64,000 bases of DNA, taken from Henriciella sp. Lineage in GTDB: Bacteria; Pseudomonadota; Alphaproteobacteria; Caulobacterales; Hyphomonadaceae. The notes under the pieces were generated by a model. That model was not told the origin of the DNA and made no database searches. It saw nothing but the letters and a program-made list of their open reading frames with translations. Both the position numbers and the translations under genes were made by a program. Position 1 is the stretch's first letter. Each line of letters begins with the position of its first letter. The stretch spans positions 19,119 to 83,118 of the forward strand of contig JAJFFK010000019.1 in NCBI GenBank assembly GCA_021776655.1. Direction: 5' to 3'. This document shows positions 30,517 to 39,602 of the stretch, piece after piece.

Positions 30517-31497
30517 TCAGGCGTGCTCAGGTGCGTGCATGACACCGGCAGCTTTCCACGTCTCTTTGGGCCAGCGGCGATGCTGCCAAAACCATTGTGC
30601 TGGATTGGCGCGTATCTCGGCCTCGAGGAACGCCGTTATTTTTTCGACACATGCTAACACGTCGGCCTGGGTGTCCCCTGTGTTCTGCGGCGTAAAAGGT
30701 TCATGGATTTCGACTCTGAACCGAGCTGGGCCGGTTCGCCGGGTTGTGACTGGAACGATTGGTACGCCATATTTCAGCGCGAGACGGGATGGGCCGGGCG
30801 CCGTCATTGCCGCATGCCCAAAAAACTCAATTGGCAGGCCTTGATTGAATTTCTGATCATTCAGGACCGCAATTGACCGCTTCTTAGACAGAGCCCGCAT
30901 GAGCTCTCTTGTGCCGAGCCCCTTTGGGGTCAGGACGCCTATTCCGTAATCATGCCGGACTTGGTTCAACCGCCGGTCAATATGTGGATTGTTCAATGCG
31001 CGGTAGGTCACAAGGCAATCGACCGGGCGGTTGCAAATTACCGCAGCCATAATTTCCCAATTGGCGAAATGGCCAGAGATGAAAACAGCACCAAGGTCAG
31101 CATTTTCTATCGCATCGAGGTGTTCGGCCCCGATCACTTCAACCCGGTCGCCAGCATACGGGTTGATGCGCGGAAGATGCGGGAGTTCGCCAGCGGTTCG
31201 TCCAACACTTTCCCAAGCCGCCAGGGCCAGCGCTTTGTGTTCGTCTTCGGACTTTTCGGGGAAGGCGAGACGTAAATTACGTAGCGATGTCTTGTGTTGT
31301 GACATCAATGGTCCGACCTTCTTGATCAACCAGCCAAGAAAATTGGAGGCGCGATCTGGGCCAAGCATTTTCATTGGGCCCCAATAGATCAGATCCCAAG
31401 CCAAGGCTTCAATCCGCCATTGCAAGCGCTGACCAAATGTCGAGCGATTGTCGATATCCCTGGGGCGGACATATTGCTGGTTCGATGCGTTGGTCAT
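30517..31497 (-). CDS. Lipid A biosynthesis lauroyl/palmitoyl acyltransferase (LpxL/HtrB family)
   Basis: A 326-residue membrane-associated acyltransferase that adds a secondary acyl chain to lipid A. The active-site box is SGHFANWEIMAA (HxxxxE form), followed by YRALNNPHIDRRLNQVR and, later, LKYGVPIVPV. It has an N-terminal amphipathic or membrane helix (LAWDLIYWGPMKMLG). Length is normal. Its start overlaps the end of lpxK by 4 bases. This places it in the waaA-lpxK-lpxL operon read leftward, the last steps of Kdo2-lipid A assembly. Confidence 0.93.
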   Translation of the reverse strand: MTNASNQQYVRPRDIDNRSTFGQRLQWRIEALAWDLIYWGPMKMLGPDRASNFLGWLIKKVGPLMSQHKTSLRNLRLAFPEKSEDEHKALALAAWESVGRTAGELPHLPRINPYAGDRVEVIGAEHLDAIENADLGAVFISGHFANWEIMAAVICNRPVDCLVTYRALNNPHIDRRLNQVRHDYGIGVLTPKGLGTRELMRALSKKRSIAVLNDQKFNQGLPIEFFGHAAMTAPGPSRLALKYGVPIVPVTTRRTGPARFRVEIHEPFTPQNTGDTQADVLACVEKITAFLEAEIRANPAQWFWQHRRWPKETWKAAGVMHAPEHA

Positions 31498-32492
31498 TCT
31501 GGCGTCGTTTTCAACACAGCTTGCAGCAGATTGTCGAGCGCATCTGGCTGTTCGAATTGGATTTTTACAGGTAATGTCAAAATACCGACGCGCTGGGACG
31601 CATTTAGCCGCGCGAAATCCTTTTCTGTGGTCACCAGGCCCGCACTGTGATCACTGGCGAGCTTGTGCAAATAATCAAGGTTGCGGTTCGAGTAGACATG
31701 ATGGTCGTCAAAAGGCACACAATCTTTCACATCGGCACCGATAGCCGTGAGTGTGTCGAAGAATTTTTGTGGTTTTCCAATCCCAGCAAAGGCAACATAG
31801 GGTCCGGCAGGAAGTTCGCGCGCGGGCACGATTGCGGCGTGCAGGATTGGTATAGATGATTGACTGATGCCGTGAGGAATAAGTCCACCTCCTAAGAGGA
31901 TAACAGCACTCGCACGCGCAAGACCGGCGCGCACTGGTTCGCGGAGCGGACCTTTGGGAATGACATAGCCGTTTCCAAAAGCTGCTTCACTATCGACGAC
32001 GACAAGAGAGAGATCTTTCGACAGGCCGGGATTTTGGTGACCGTCATCCATGATAATGACGTCAACGCCATCTCGGCTCATCTCCAGGCCAGCCTCGGCG
32101 CGGTCGCCGCCGATCCAGGTTTCACCTGTGTGGGACAGCATGATCGGCTCATCACCAACATCGCGGGCTGAGTGGATCTCCGGATCGACCTTGAGGGGAC
32201 CCTTCAGGCGGCCGCCATAGCCGCGCGACAGCGTTGCCACTCGTACGCCATACATGGCTGAAATATGCGCGCGCAAGAGCGCAACAACAGGGCTTTTGCC
32301 AACCCCGCCAGCGGTGATATTTCCGACACAAATGACTTTGGCATCAACAGTTAAAGGTGACGTCCTGGCCAAACGTTGCGCTGTGATTGCGGCGTACACC
32401 CATGCGAACGGCGTCAACAATACTCGTGTTAGGGGCGCGGCCTCACGGGATCTAGGATCGAGACCTGCCGACCAGAAATAGGGTGCCTTCAC
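31494..32492 (-). CDS. lpxK: Tetraacyldisaccharide 4'-kinase LpxK
   Basis: A 332-residue P-loop kinase that phosphorylates the 4' position of the lipid A disaccharide. The Walker A is GNITAGGVGKSP (about residues 57-68); it is preceded by a membrane-associated N-terminus. Other family text: LSRGYGGRLKGPL, DDGHQNPGL (the catalytic Asp region) and TTEKDFARL near the C-terminus. Length is normal. It overlaps waaA (upstream) and the acyltransferase (downstream) by 4 bases each, so the three are translationally coupled. Confidence 0.96.
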   Translation of the reverse strand: MKAPYFWSAGLDPRSREAAPLTRVLLTPFAWVYAAITAQRLARTSPLTVDAKVICVGNITAGGVGKSPVVALLRAHISAMYGVRVATLSRGYGGRLKGPLKVDPEIHSARDVGDEPIMLSHTGETWIGGDRAEAGLEMSRDGVDVIIMDDGHQNPGLSKDLSLVVVDSEAAFGNGYVIPKGPLREPVRAGLARASAVILLGGGLIPHGISQSSIPILHAAIVPARELPAGPYVAFAGIGKPQKFFDTLTAIGADVKDCVPFDDHHVYSNRNLDYLHKLASDHSAGLVTTEKDFARLNASQRVGILTLPVKIQFEQPDALDNLLQAVLKTTPE

Positions 32493-33766
32493 TGCGCCCC
32501 CTCAATCCCAACGAGCAAGGGCTTCAATGCCGCGAGCGTCAATTGCATCGGTCCGTAGGCATTGTCTTCGAGCTGTTGCACCAGCGCGCTGTCGGGCTTT
32601 GCTAGCGGATAGGCTGTGGTAAATTCGGCAACTGAATTTACGATGGTCAGGGCACCGTTCTTTATTAATGGCTCAACCACATCCTCGAAATTGAACAGGC
32701 TGGGCCCCGTCATGACGGGTTTAGACAGGCGCAACGGCTCAAGCGGATTGTGCCCACCGACGCCAGGTGTGTGGCCACCGCCTAGATAGACGGTGTCAGA
32801 TAAGTGAAACCATAATCCCATCTCGCCCATTGTATCGGCGAGGAGGATATCGGTGCCTTGGCTAATCGCTTCTTCTCGACTGCGCCGTGCGTAGGTCAAG
32901 CTGCTGCATTTCAGCAGGCTTTCGATTGCATCGCCGCGCTCAGGGTGGCGCGGAGCAATAATGATGAAGGGGCGCGCAGGCAGCTTGATCACGGCGTCAA
33001 GGACAATCGCTTCCTCGCCCTCATGCGTAGAGGCGGCGAGTAGAACAGATCTGCCTGCAAGTTGTTTGCGAAACGTTTGAAGCTCTGTTTTGTCAACTCT
33101 AGGGGGGGGCAGGGCAGATTTCAGGTTTCCAACACAGGTTACGTCGTGCCCCCTGATATCAGACAATCCGATCGCGGTTTTCTTGTCGCTGGCCAGCAGA
33201 AGCGTGAAACGTCCAAAAACAGCCTTCGCTGTTCGCGGCCATTGGCGCCATCCGGAAATTGATTTTTCGGTCATGCGGGCATTGATCAGAGCAGCTGGAA
33301 TATCGCGCCTTTTCAACTCCAACAGCAGGTTTGGCCAGATTTCACCTTCTGCGAAAATGGCGAGTGAAGGTCGCCAATGCTGAACGAAACGGCGGGCTGC
33401 CAATGGCGTATCCACAGGTGCCATCTGTTGTAGTGTCCAGACATCAGCGAGCGATTGTTCTGCTTCAATATATGCATTGATGCGGTCAGCCCCGGTTAGC
33501 GTTTGGCAGGTGAAGAGTATATTTGTATGTGTGCCGCCGGCGTGAATGGATTTTGCCAATTCGAGCAATAGCAAACTTTCACCAACGCTTGCTGCATGAA
33601 ACCATATCAGTTGACCATCAGGGCGACTGGGTAGGGTTTTTGCTAAACGCTCATTGATTCGGCGTGAATTTTCTTTTCCCCGCAATGCGCGTCGGCGAAA
33701 TATGATTCCAGCGAACGGCGCCGCGCACCATGTTACAAATCTATAGAGAAACAGTCCAAGACGCAT
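32489..33766 (-). CDS. waaA: 3-deoxy-D-manno-octulosonic acid transferase WaaA (KdtA)
   Basis: A 425-residue GT-B glycosyltransferase that adds Kdo to lipid IVA. N-terminal membrane anchor (about 5-25), then LIWFHAASVGESLLLLELAKSI, FAEGEIWPNLLLELKRRDIP and LINARMTEKS in the acceptor domain. The CMP-Kdo half shows AASTHEGEE, IIIAPRHPERG, and the sugar-nucleotide loop GGHTPGVGGHNPLEP. All are diagnostic. First gene of the leftward lipid A operon; about 360 bases upstream are nearly gene-free. Confidence 0.96.
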   Translation of the reverse strand: MRLGLFLYRFVTWCAAPFAGIIFRRRALRGKENSRRINERLAKTLPSRPDGQLIWFHAASVGESLLLLELAKSIHAGGTHTNILFTCQTLTGADRINAYIEAEQSLADVWTLQQMAPVDTPLAARRFVQHWRPSLAIFAEGEIWPNLLLELKRRDIPAALINARMTEKSISGWRQWPRTAKAVFGRFTLLLASDKKTAIGLSDIRGHDVTCVGNLKSALPPPRVDKTELQTFRKQLAGRSVLLAASTHEGEEAIVLDAVIKLPARPFIIIAPRHPERGDAIESLLKCSSLTYARRSREEAISQGTDILLADTMGEMGLWFHLSDTVYLGGGHTPGVGGHNPLEPLRLSKPVMTGPSLFNFEDVVEPLIKNGALTIVNSVAEFTTAYPLAKPDSALVQQLEDNAYGPMQLTLAALKPLLVGIEGAQ

Positions 33767-34125
33767 ACGGCCTTATACGGTGTAGAAATCCATTCGCCAG
33801 CCACCGGCACAGCAAATCGGATTTTGTCAAATTGACTATCGCGCCAGTAGTGAAAAGTGAGAGACTGGGTTAGCCTCATCACGGCGATCATTGTCAGCAG
33901 GCTTCTCAGAGAACCCGAGCCAACTCAAAACCACAACGACCATTACATTTCTCAAGGCGGCTAAAAACTTGATCATAACACCCTCAGTTGGTTCCGGGCG
34001 GACGATCCGCTCCTGCTGTTCGCTATATACCATATAGTCGAGATTATGGTGAATTGTTAGTAAGAAATGGCACTATTGTGATAGCTGCGACAGTTATGTA
34101 GCAAGAATCAGTGTGATGTTCGCCC
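33767..34125. other. Mostly non-coding gap between waaA and the Hpt gene
   Basis: A divergent intergenic stretch of about 360 bases, AT-rich near 34020-34100. Apart from the doubtful 46-codon frame (33836-33976) I see no gene and no structured RNA. It must hold the promoters of the leftward lipid A operon and the rightward Hpt gene; I could not fix a clear -35/-10 pair. Confidence 0.5.
33836..33976 (-). CDS. Possible small membrane protein, unknown
   Basis: A 46-codon frame starting at an ATG preceded by GAGGG at 5 bases. The first half is hydrophobic (FLAALRNVMVVVVLSWLGF) and could be a membrane helix; the second half is charged. I do not recognise a family. Size is too small for codon arguments, so it may be chance. 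Confidence 0.35.
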   Translation of the reverse strand: MIKFLAALRNVMVVVVLSWLGFSEKPADNDRRDEANPVSHFSLLAR

Positions 34126-34500
34126 ATGAAAATTGATTTGCAGCATTTACTCGCGATGGCGGGGGGCGATCCTGAACTCGCTGATGAGGTTCTGGACATC
34201 TTCCGTGGGCAGGCTGAGACGTGGGGGCGGATGCTGGATGCCTCATTGCCTGAAGCGCAATGGGCCGATGCTGTGCACACATTGAAAGGTGCAGCGCTGA
34301 GCATTGGCGCTCATGAATTTGCCGAAATATGCAAAACGGCCGAAACCCTTGGCCGATCAGGGCAGGTGACCAGGGTAAGTGCGGCCACCGCAATTTCGGA
34401 TGTTAAAACGGGTTTGGTTGAGACAATTGAGGCCTGCGCCAGAGCGAGTTACGCTTTATCCAAGCCGGGGCTACGGGCGTCGAAGGCAGCAAATTCATAG
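34126..34500 (+). CDS. Hpt-domain histidine phosphotransfer protein
   Basis: A 124-residue protein that is almost wholly one HPt domain. The phospho-accepting residue is His51 in HTLKGAALSIGA, the usual HxxKGxAxxxG pattern. Helices before and after fit the four-helix bundle. It would pass phosphate between a hybrid histidine kinase and a response regulator; no such partner is in the window, so the phosphorelay is encoded elsewhere. Its 3' end overlaps the convergent chorismate mutase gene by 52 bases. Confidence 0.88.
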   Translation: MKIDLQHLLAMAGGDPELADEVLDIFRGQAETWGRMLDASLPEAQWADAVHTLKGAALSIGAHEFAEICKTAETLGRSGQVTRVSAATAISDVKTGLVETIEACARASYALSKPGLRASKAANS

Positions 34501-34793
34501 GCAATGCACCGATCAATCAGTGTTCGCCAGACCGGTTCAGCTATTGCCGCAGATAGGCCCTGTTTGGCGGCTTCTTCCAGAACTTTGGTGATTACATCTT
34601 CAATTCGATCGCGATCCAGGACCGCCTTTCGGTGACCTTTAATCCGGGCGGCTGCATCCATGAAGGATTGGCGTTCGACCAGCAATGCTATCAACTCTCG
34701 ATCCAGACGATCAATCTCGTGACGAACATCGACCATCGTTTCTGCGGTTACAGCGGTATGGCGTTTCAGTAGGTCAACTGTGGGGCAGCTCAT
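34449..34793 (-). CDS. Chorismate mutase (AroQ type)
   Basis: A 114-residue all-helical enzyme that turns chorismate into prephenate for phenylalanine and tyrosine. Core text: VRHEIDRLDRELIALLVERQSFMDAAARIKG, where Arg and Lys of the active site are present (VRxEID..D..LI.LL..R), and DRDRIEDVI. It stands alone, not fused to a dehydratase or dehydrogenase, and has no signal peptide, so it is the cytoplasmic form. Convergent overlap of 52 bases with the Hpt gene. It lies downstream of sppA on the same strand with a perfect 7-bp palindrome between. Confidence 0.92.
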   Translation of the reverse strand: MSCPTVDLLKRHTAVTAETMVDVRHEIDRLDRELIALLVERQSFMDAAARIKGHRKAVLDRDRIEDVITKVLEEAAKQGLSAAIAEPVWRTLIDRCIAYEFAAFDARSPGLDKA

Positions 34794-34890
34794 GACGGCT
34801 CTTTCATTCGGCTATACCGGCGATATGGGCCAGCATAGCAGACGTTGACATGTGGTGCGCTGACGCGGCTGCAATAAAGCACCGTGCTGA

Positions 34891-34906
34891 TATAGCGGGC
34901 GCTATA
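34891..34906. promoter_or_regulatory. Perfect inverted repeat upstream of chorismate mutase
   Basis: TATAGCG-GG-CGCTATA is a perfect palindrome with 7-base arms, lying 18 bases after the end of sppA and about 100 bases before the chorismate mutase start. The loop of two is too short for a good RNA hairpin, which favours a protein-binding site, but a terminator role for sppA cannot be excluded. Confidence 0.35.
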
Positions 34907-34923
34907 CTCGGAAAATCTGGAAA

Positions 34924-36687
34924 TCAGCGCTCAATCATGGCCGGGAGTCTGGCTTGAAGTTGGCCAGATTGAGTTGATTCGAATTCTTCCAGTAAAGCCT
35001 GCATGCGTGGGTCGGCCATGATCTCGGATAATTGGCTAAGCGCCGAGAGGTCTGCAGATGAGGCTGAGGAAAACGACCCGCCAAAAGGAAAGCCGGATGA
35101 ATTCCTTGGGTACATCAATAAACGAACGTCTGAGTCTGGCTCAATTTTCGCGAACTCGCGGGCCTTTTCAATAGCAGCAATGAGACCGCCAAGTTCATCA
35201 ACCAGGCCTTGTTCAAATGCGTCTTCGCCGCTCCAAACTCGGCCACGAGCCCGTTCGTGGACTTCTTCTATAGTCATTCCGCGACCTTCTGAGACCAAAA
35301 GAAGGAACCGATCATAGCCACGCTTCAGCCAGTCTTGAAGCCGTACATGCTGTTCCTCCGTAAACACGTCTGCTGAAGTCAGAGCACCGGAGAAAGGCCC
35401 ACCGACACTGATCGTGCGAACATTCACGCCGATCTGGGCGAGGCCTTCCGCAAACGCCATCTTGCCGCCATATATCCCGATTGATCCGGTGATGGTTGTG
35501 CGATTAGCAATAATCCAGTCAGCGCCAGTCGCAACATAGTAGCCACCCGATGCTGCAACTGAACCCATGGAGACCACGACTGGCTTGTTATACTTTGTTT
35601 TCGCAAGCTCGATGGCATTCCAGATTTGATCTGAAGCAACAGGCGACCCTCCTGGGCTGTCTACCCGAAACACAATTGCTTCAACACTCTCGTTTTCCGC
35701 AGCTTCTATAATCGCGGCGGATATCGTGTCGGATGACATACCTGCACCGCCATTAGAGAATGGACTCTCATCCGCCCAGCCTGTGGTGATCGGGCCTTCC
35801 CCGCCAACAATCGCAATTACAGGTGAGGAAAATGCGCTGCTAGGCGGGATGTAGGCGGCCATATCGACAAAGCCGACATCTTCACCTGCCCGTTCATAGA
35901 TCGCAGCCACAGCGCTACGCGGCCATCCCATGTGATCGGCAAGTTGCAATTCGACAAGGCGCTCTGCATTGAGCGGGCTTGATTCAAGAGCGAGGCGCGC
36001 ATCTTCCATGCTGATCCCACGGTCCTCTGCGATGTCGATAAGCGACACCGTCCAAACTGATTCGGCGAGTTGGGTCATCGCTTCGCGGTGAGGTTCAGTA
36101 TAGTCTGTTTCTTTGTAGCCATTAGGTGAGTTCTTGTATTCATAAAGCGCTTCAATTTGTGGTGTGATTGAGAGCCGATCGAGCAGGCCCTTCATGAACA
36201 TGGTTTCAAATGTGATCCCACCAGCAATAATTTCGCTGCCTGGCTGAACCCATAATTCGTCAGCCGCCGCAAGCGCTCGGTAACCTGACGGTCCTCCACC
36301 ATACGAACCTTGACTGTGAGCGATGACAAATTTATCCGCCGCCTGCAGCTTCAGGAACGCTGCGCGTAACTCTTCGGCGCGAGATGAGCCGATGCCAAAC
36401 TCGCTAGCGCGTATATATACGCCTTTAACCCGGTCATCGTCCACGGCAGCATCAAGCTTGGTTAAAGCATCCAGGAACCCTTGCTGACCGAAAAAAGCCG
36501 ACAGCCCACCTGTCGGCGCTTGATCAGGCAATTGGTCTCGTAGGTCGAGCGTGAGAACCATATCATCTGGCAGCTTCTCGGGTTGCCCGAGGCCTCCCAA
36601 GGCGGACATGCCTATGAAGATCATCAGGACAATTGCCAGGATGGTACCGAGAATTGCGCCGCCAAGCGCTAGGAAAAATATTTTCAT
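34924..36687 (-). CDS. sppA: Signal peptide peptidase SppA, long (67K) type
   Basis: A 587-residue inner-membrane serine peptidase (S49). One N-terminal helix (about 4-30) anchors it. Two S49 domains follow. The catalytic Lys is in the first (YEYKNSPNGYKE, about residue 186). The nucleophile Ser is in the second (MGSVAASGGYYVATGAD), followed by GSIGIYGGKM. FRVDSPGGSPVASDQ precedes the Ser. It cleaves leftover signal peptides on the periplasmic side. A strong ribosome-binding site (TGGAGTCC) precedes the start. Length matches the E. coli-type protein. Confidence 0.95.
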   Translation of the reverse strand: MKIFFLALGGAILGTILAIVLMIFIGMSALGGLGQPEKLPDDMVLTLDLRDQLPDQAPTGGLSAFFGQQGFLDALTKLDAAVDDDRVKGVYIRASEFGIGSSRAEELRAAFLKLQAADKFVIAHSQGSYGGGPSGYRALAAADELWVQPGSEIIAGGITFETMFMKGLLDRLSITPQIEALYEYKNSPNGYKETDYTEPHREAMTQLAESVWTVSLIDIAEDRGISMEDARLALESSPLNAERLVELQLADHMGWPRSAVAAIYERAGEDVGFVDMAAYIPPSSAFSSPVIAIVGGEGPITTGWADESPFSNGGAGMSSDTISAAIIEAAENESVEAIVFRVDSPGGSPVASDQIWNAIELAKTKYNKPVVVSMGSVAASGGYYVATGADWIIANRTTITGSIGIYGGKMAFAEGLAQIGVNVRTISVGGPFSGALTSADVFTEEQHVRLQDWLKRGYDRFLLLVSEGRGMTIEEVHERARGRVWSGEDAFEQGLVDELGGLIAAIEKAREFAKIEPDSDVRLLMYPRNSSGFPFGGSFSSASSADLSALSQLSEIMADPRMQALLEEFESTQSGQLQARLPAMIER

Positions 36688-36709
36688 CTATTTGGACTCC
36701 AGAAGATGT

Positions 36710-36750
36710 TTATCGGATAACGATATGTAGCGTTACCGCGCCTTTGTCAA
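36710..36750 (-). promoter_or_regulatory. Possible sppA promoter with adjacent palindrome
   Basis: On the minus strand TTGACA (36750-36745) is followed after 17 bases by CATATC, a poor -10. Between this and the gene lies TTATC-G-GATAA (36710-36720), a perfect small palindrome that could be an operator. Only the -35 is convincing. Confidence 0.3.
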
Positions 36751-36924
36751 AAATTTATGTCTGTTACCTAATAATTTTTGCATTTCCATGAACCTGCTTT
36801 GATGAATTCCCTTGTTCCCTTTACCTGAGTATTTGCGACTGAGATGAAGACTTCAGGGACACTGCCGAAGGATGAAATTGGGTGTTGCATGGGGTGTGTG
36901 GATTGGCTATGTCCCCGCTTCAGT

Positions 36925-36999
36925 TGGGGTGTCGCCAAGTGGTAAGGCACCGGTTTTTGGTATCGGCATTCCCAGGTTCGAATCCTGGCACCCCAGCCA
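36925..36999 (+). tRNA. tRNA-Gln (anticodon UUG)
   Basis: A complete tRNA with encoded CCA. Acceptor TGGGGTG pairs with CACCCCA (36989-36995); G is the discriminator base. The anticodon stem CCGGT/ATCGG closes a 7-base loop with TTG at 36957-36959. The T-arm CCCAGG-TTCGAAT-CCTGG is perfect apart from normal loop bases. The first base being U paired with A is typical of bacterial tRNA-Gln. Confidence 0.95.
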
Positions 37000-37365
37000 C
37001 ACTCTTTCACTGTCCTCGTTTCTTAGCTTGCCAGCCCGACTCAGAAAGTGTAATATAGTTACAGTAACGTCTTGTTTATGACTCATTTCTGAATGAGCGT
37101 TTGACAAGCGGTAATGCATTTTGCACAGGTAGTCGTGTGCGTATTAAAGAATGGTCACGACGTGGCTTGGTGCGCGTGTAGAGAAAGCGGCAAACGCTTC
37201 GATAATTCAGGGGAGAGGCGGGCTTGGCCCGACCCTCACTTCACTAACGGGTGTGTGTGTCCCGATAAGTTGTAGTGCGGCCATTCGTTCGCGCCGCATA
37301 CTGTTAACAAGTTTTAGTACGGTCATGAAGGCCGTGCACTATTCGGAGAGTGAGAGGCAGACTTC
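37000..37365. other. Gene-free stretch upstream of the TonB2-type cluster
   Basis: About 366 bases with no credible gene. It holds a perfect palindrome GTTAC-A-GTAAC (37058-37068), an inverted repeat CTCATT-TCTG-AATGAG (37082-37097) and a TTGACA box (37101-37106) without a matching -10. The first two may be operator or tRNA-terminator sites. The cluster promoter is presumably in the second half. Confidence 0.45.
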
Positions 37366-38142
37366 ATGAAAAGAGTTCTGACACCGGCTCGTGGAGCCAT
37401 TCTAGCCGCAGCGTTTGCTGGCCTGACGCTTCCAGCCATTTCGCAAAGCCAATTAGGCGATGCATTAGAGGTTGGTGAGCGTGCAACGCGAAGCGCTGAG
37501 CAAGTTCAAACGCAAATCAATCAATTGGATGACGAGCGCTCCGATATGATCGGTGACTTTCGGACCTTGCTGCAACGCAAAACATCCGCAGAGCTATATG
37601 CGCGCCAGCAGGCAGCAGCCATTGAAAGTCAGGAGCGCGAGCTCGTGTCTCTTGAAGACCAGTTGGGTCGGATCGACGAAATCACGTCTCAGACAGCCCC
37701 AATGCTCGAAGAACTGATCGACGATCTTGAAATGTTCATCGAGGCTGATTTGCCTTTCCGTATTGACCAGCGCCGTGAGCGGATCGAAGGCCTGCGCAAT
37801 TTACTGTCAGATCCTCGGGTTTCAGTCGTCGAGCGTTACCGCCAGATTATCTCTGCTTATACAAGGGAGATGGAGTACGGTCGTAAGAATGACACCTGGT
37901 CCCAGGAAATTCAGATCGATGGCCAGCCGGTCCAGGTTGATATGGTTCTTTATGGCCGCGTAGCGCTGGTCTATATGGACTCAACGCGTCGACATGCGGC
38001 CCGTTATGATCGCGCAACCCAGTCTTGGGTCGAGCTCGAGAACAAGCATAAAGCTGAGATCGCCAAAGCTATCCGGATTATCCAGGGTAAGCGGACGCAA
38101 GATATCATGTATGTTCCGGCCACCAAACTGGCAGTGCAATAA
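37366..38142 (+). CDS. DUF3450 periplasmic coiled-coil protein of the TonB cluster
   Basis: A 258-residue protein with a signal peptide (GAILAAAFAGLTLPAISQ) and a long coiled-coil region (about 30-105, with EQVQTQINQLDDERSDM). The C-terminal half (FRIDQRRERIEGLRNLLSD, VSVVERYRQIISAYTREMEYGR, YGRVALVYMD) matches DUF3450. Genes of this family precede TtpC-ExbB-ExbD-TonB2 clusters in Vibrio, Shewanella and several alphaproteobacteria, which is the context here. It probably bridges the TonB motor to the cell wall or outer membrane, but no biochemical role is established. GAGAGGCAG precedes the ATG. Confidence 0.9.
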   Translation: MKRVLTPARGAILAAAFAGLTLPAISQSQLGDALEVGERATRSAEQVQTQINQLDDERSDMIGDFRTLLQRKTSAELYARQQAAAIESQERELVSLEDQLGRIDEITSQTAPMLEELIDDLEMFIEADLPFRIDQRRERIEGLRNLLSDPRVSVVERYRQIISAYTREMEYGRKNDTWSQEIQIDGQPVQVDMVLYGRVALVYMDSTRRHAARYDRATQSWVELENKHKAEIAKAIRIIQGKRTQDIMYVPATKLAVQ

Positions 38143-38173
38143 CGCCCAACTCTGAATTGTGAGGTTAAGATCA

Positions 38174-39577
38174 ATGAAAATTTTCAATAAACCCCTCAAG
38201 GTCCTGGGCGTCACGGCGGCTTTTGCTGCTTCGTCCCTGATCTTTTCATCGCCCGCGATGGCGCAAACGACTCTTTCGGATATTCTCCGGTCAGTCGAGC
38301 AAGATAGCCGCGACCTTAGTGCTGAAGACCAAACCCGTCTTGAAGCATTCCGGCGTGAAGTTGGCGAGCAAGAGCTCGCGATGAGCGCAGCACAATCCGC
38401 TCTCAATCAGGCGACCGCGCGTGGTAATGCGCTAAGTGCGCAGTTTGATGTCAATCGTGATGCGATTGACGAAAAAAGCCTGGAACTGACCACCGAAGCC
38501 GGTGAGTTTGCGCAGCTGGTTGGTGAGTTTAACACCGCAGTGGGTGAGGTTTCTCCTGAAATTGAGGAATCGCTGGCAAGCTTTGAGTATCCTGGCCGTC
38601 TGGAAGGCCTCGCTGAGGTCGCGGAGTCGGTCTCTCTACCATCTCGCGAAGAGCTTGATCGTCTTCCAAAAGCGATCTTGCGTGAAATGATTGCACAGTC
38701 CGAGGTGAAGTCATTTACGACTAGAGTCACCAGTGCTGGCCCAGATGGGGAAACCATTGAGGACATGGTTGTAACCCGGATCGGTGTTTTCACGGTTGCG
38801 ACTAATGACTCTACACGCTTCATCGACATCAAAGACGATGCTGATACTGGAAAGCCATATCTTCAGGTCCTGAGCAAGCAGCCAACTGGCCGAATCCGCT
38901 CGGCAATGACCAGTTTGGTCAATGCTGACGAAGGCTCGACTGTTATCGTACCTTTTGACCCGAACAAGGGTGAGTTGTTTGTCATCGAAGGTGAAAAACC
39001 TACGACAGGCGAACGCATCGAGCAGGGCGGAGTTGTTGGTAACGTGATTATCGTTCTGATGGTTATCGGTATCATCTTCGCAGTCTTCAAGATTGTCACC
39101 TTGTTCCTGATGGGCGGCGCGATGCGCAGAACAGCCAAAACAAAGAATGCTGGTGTTGGTAATCCACTCGCCCGCGTCTTTGAGGCTTATGAGACCAACC
39201 GGAATGCAGATCTTGAGACGCTTGAACTGAAATTGGACGAGCAAATTCTGCGGGAATCTCCGAAGATTGAGCGTTTCAATGATGTGGTCAAAGTGCTTGC
39301 TGCCGTTGCACCTCTGCTTGGTTTGCTGGGTACAGTTATTGGTATGATCATCACGTTTACCGCGATTACCAATTTCGGTGCGGGTGATCCGAAGCTGATG
39401 GCTGGTGGTATCTCAACCGCTCTTATGACGACCGTTCTGGGTCTTGTTGCTGCCATTCCACTGTTGTTGTTGCACGCTGTTGCGGCATCGATGGCGCGTG
39501 GCAACCAGCAAGTCTTGGATGAGCAAGCCGCTGGCCTTGTGGCCGAGCGTGCGGAACGTGGCGGGGCGGCGGCTTAG
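38174..39577 (+). CDS. TtpC-like MotA/TolQ/ExbB family protein with periplasmic N-terminal domain
   Basis: A 467-residue protein. Signal peptide (about 1-26), a periplasmic coiled-coil-rich region (about 27-270), then an ExbB-like channel domain with three helices. The channel text is FNDVVKVLAAVAPLLGLLGTVIGMI and GISTALMTTVLGLVAAIPLLLLH. This long form is the TtpC protein, the fourth component of TonB2 systems in Vibrio, required there for iron-siderophore uptake. ATG at 38174 follows TGAGG and gives the signal peptide; the frame is open five codons further upstream. The next gene is the short ExbB. Confidence 0.92.
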   Translation: MKIFNKPLKVLGVTAAFAASSLIFSSPAMAQTTLSDILRSVEQDSRDLSAEDQTRLEAFRREVGEQELAMSAAQSALNQATARGNALSAQFDVNRDAIDEKSLELTTEAGEFAQLVGEFNTAVGEVSPEIEESLASFEYPGRLEGLAEVAESVSLPSREELDRLPKAILREMIAQSEVKSFTTRVTSAGPDGETIEDMVVTRIGVFTVATNDSTRFIDIKDDADTGKPYLQVLSKQPTGRIRSAMTSLVNADEGSTVIVPFDPNKGELFVIEGEKPTTGERIEQGGVVGNVIIVLMVIGIIFAVFKIVTLFLMGGAMRRTAKTKNAGVGNPLARVFEAYETNRNADLETLELKLDEQILRESPKIERFNDVVKVLAAVAPLLGLLGTVIGMIITFTAITNFGAGDPKLMAGGISTALMTTVLGLVAAIPLLLLHAVAASMARGNQQVLDEQAAGLVAERAERGGAAA

Positions 39578-39602
39578 GCCGTCCCCTTTTCGGGAGCCTG
39601 AC

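Noticed and set aside
37101..37130. TTGACA box as promoter for the TonB cluster
   Set aside because: No acceptable -10 hexamer at 15-19 bases; recorded only as part of the gap description.
37151..37369. 72-codon frame just before the DUF3450 gene
   Set aside because: Odd composition, no ribosome-binding site; it overlaps the likely leader of the next gene.
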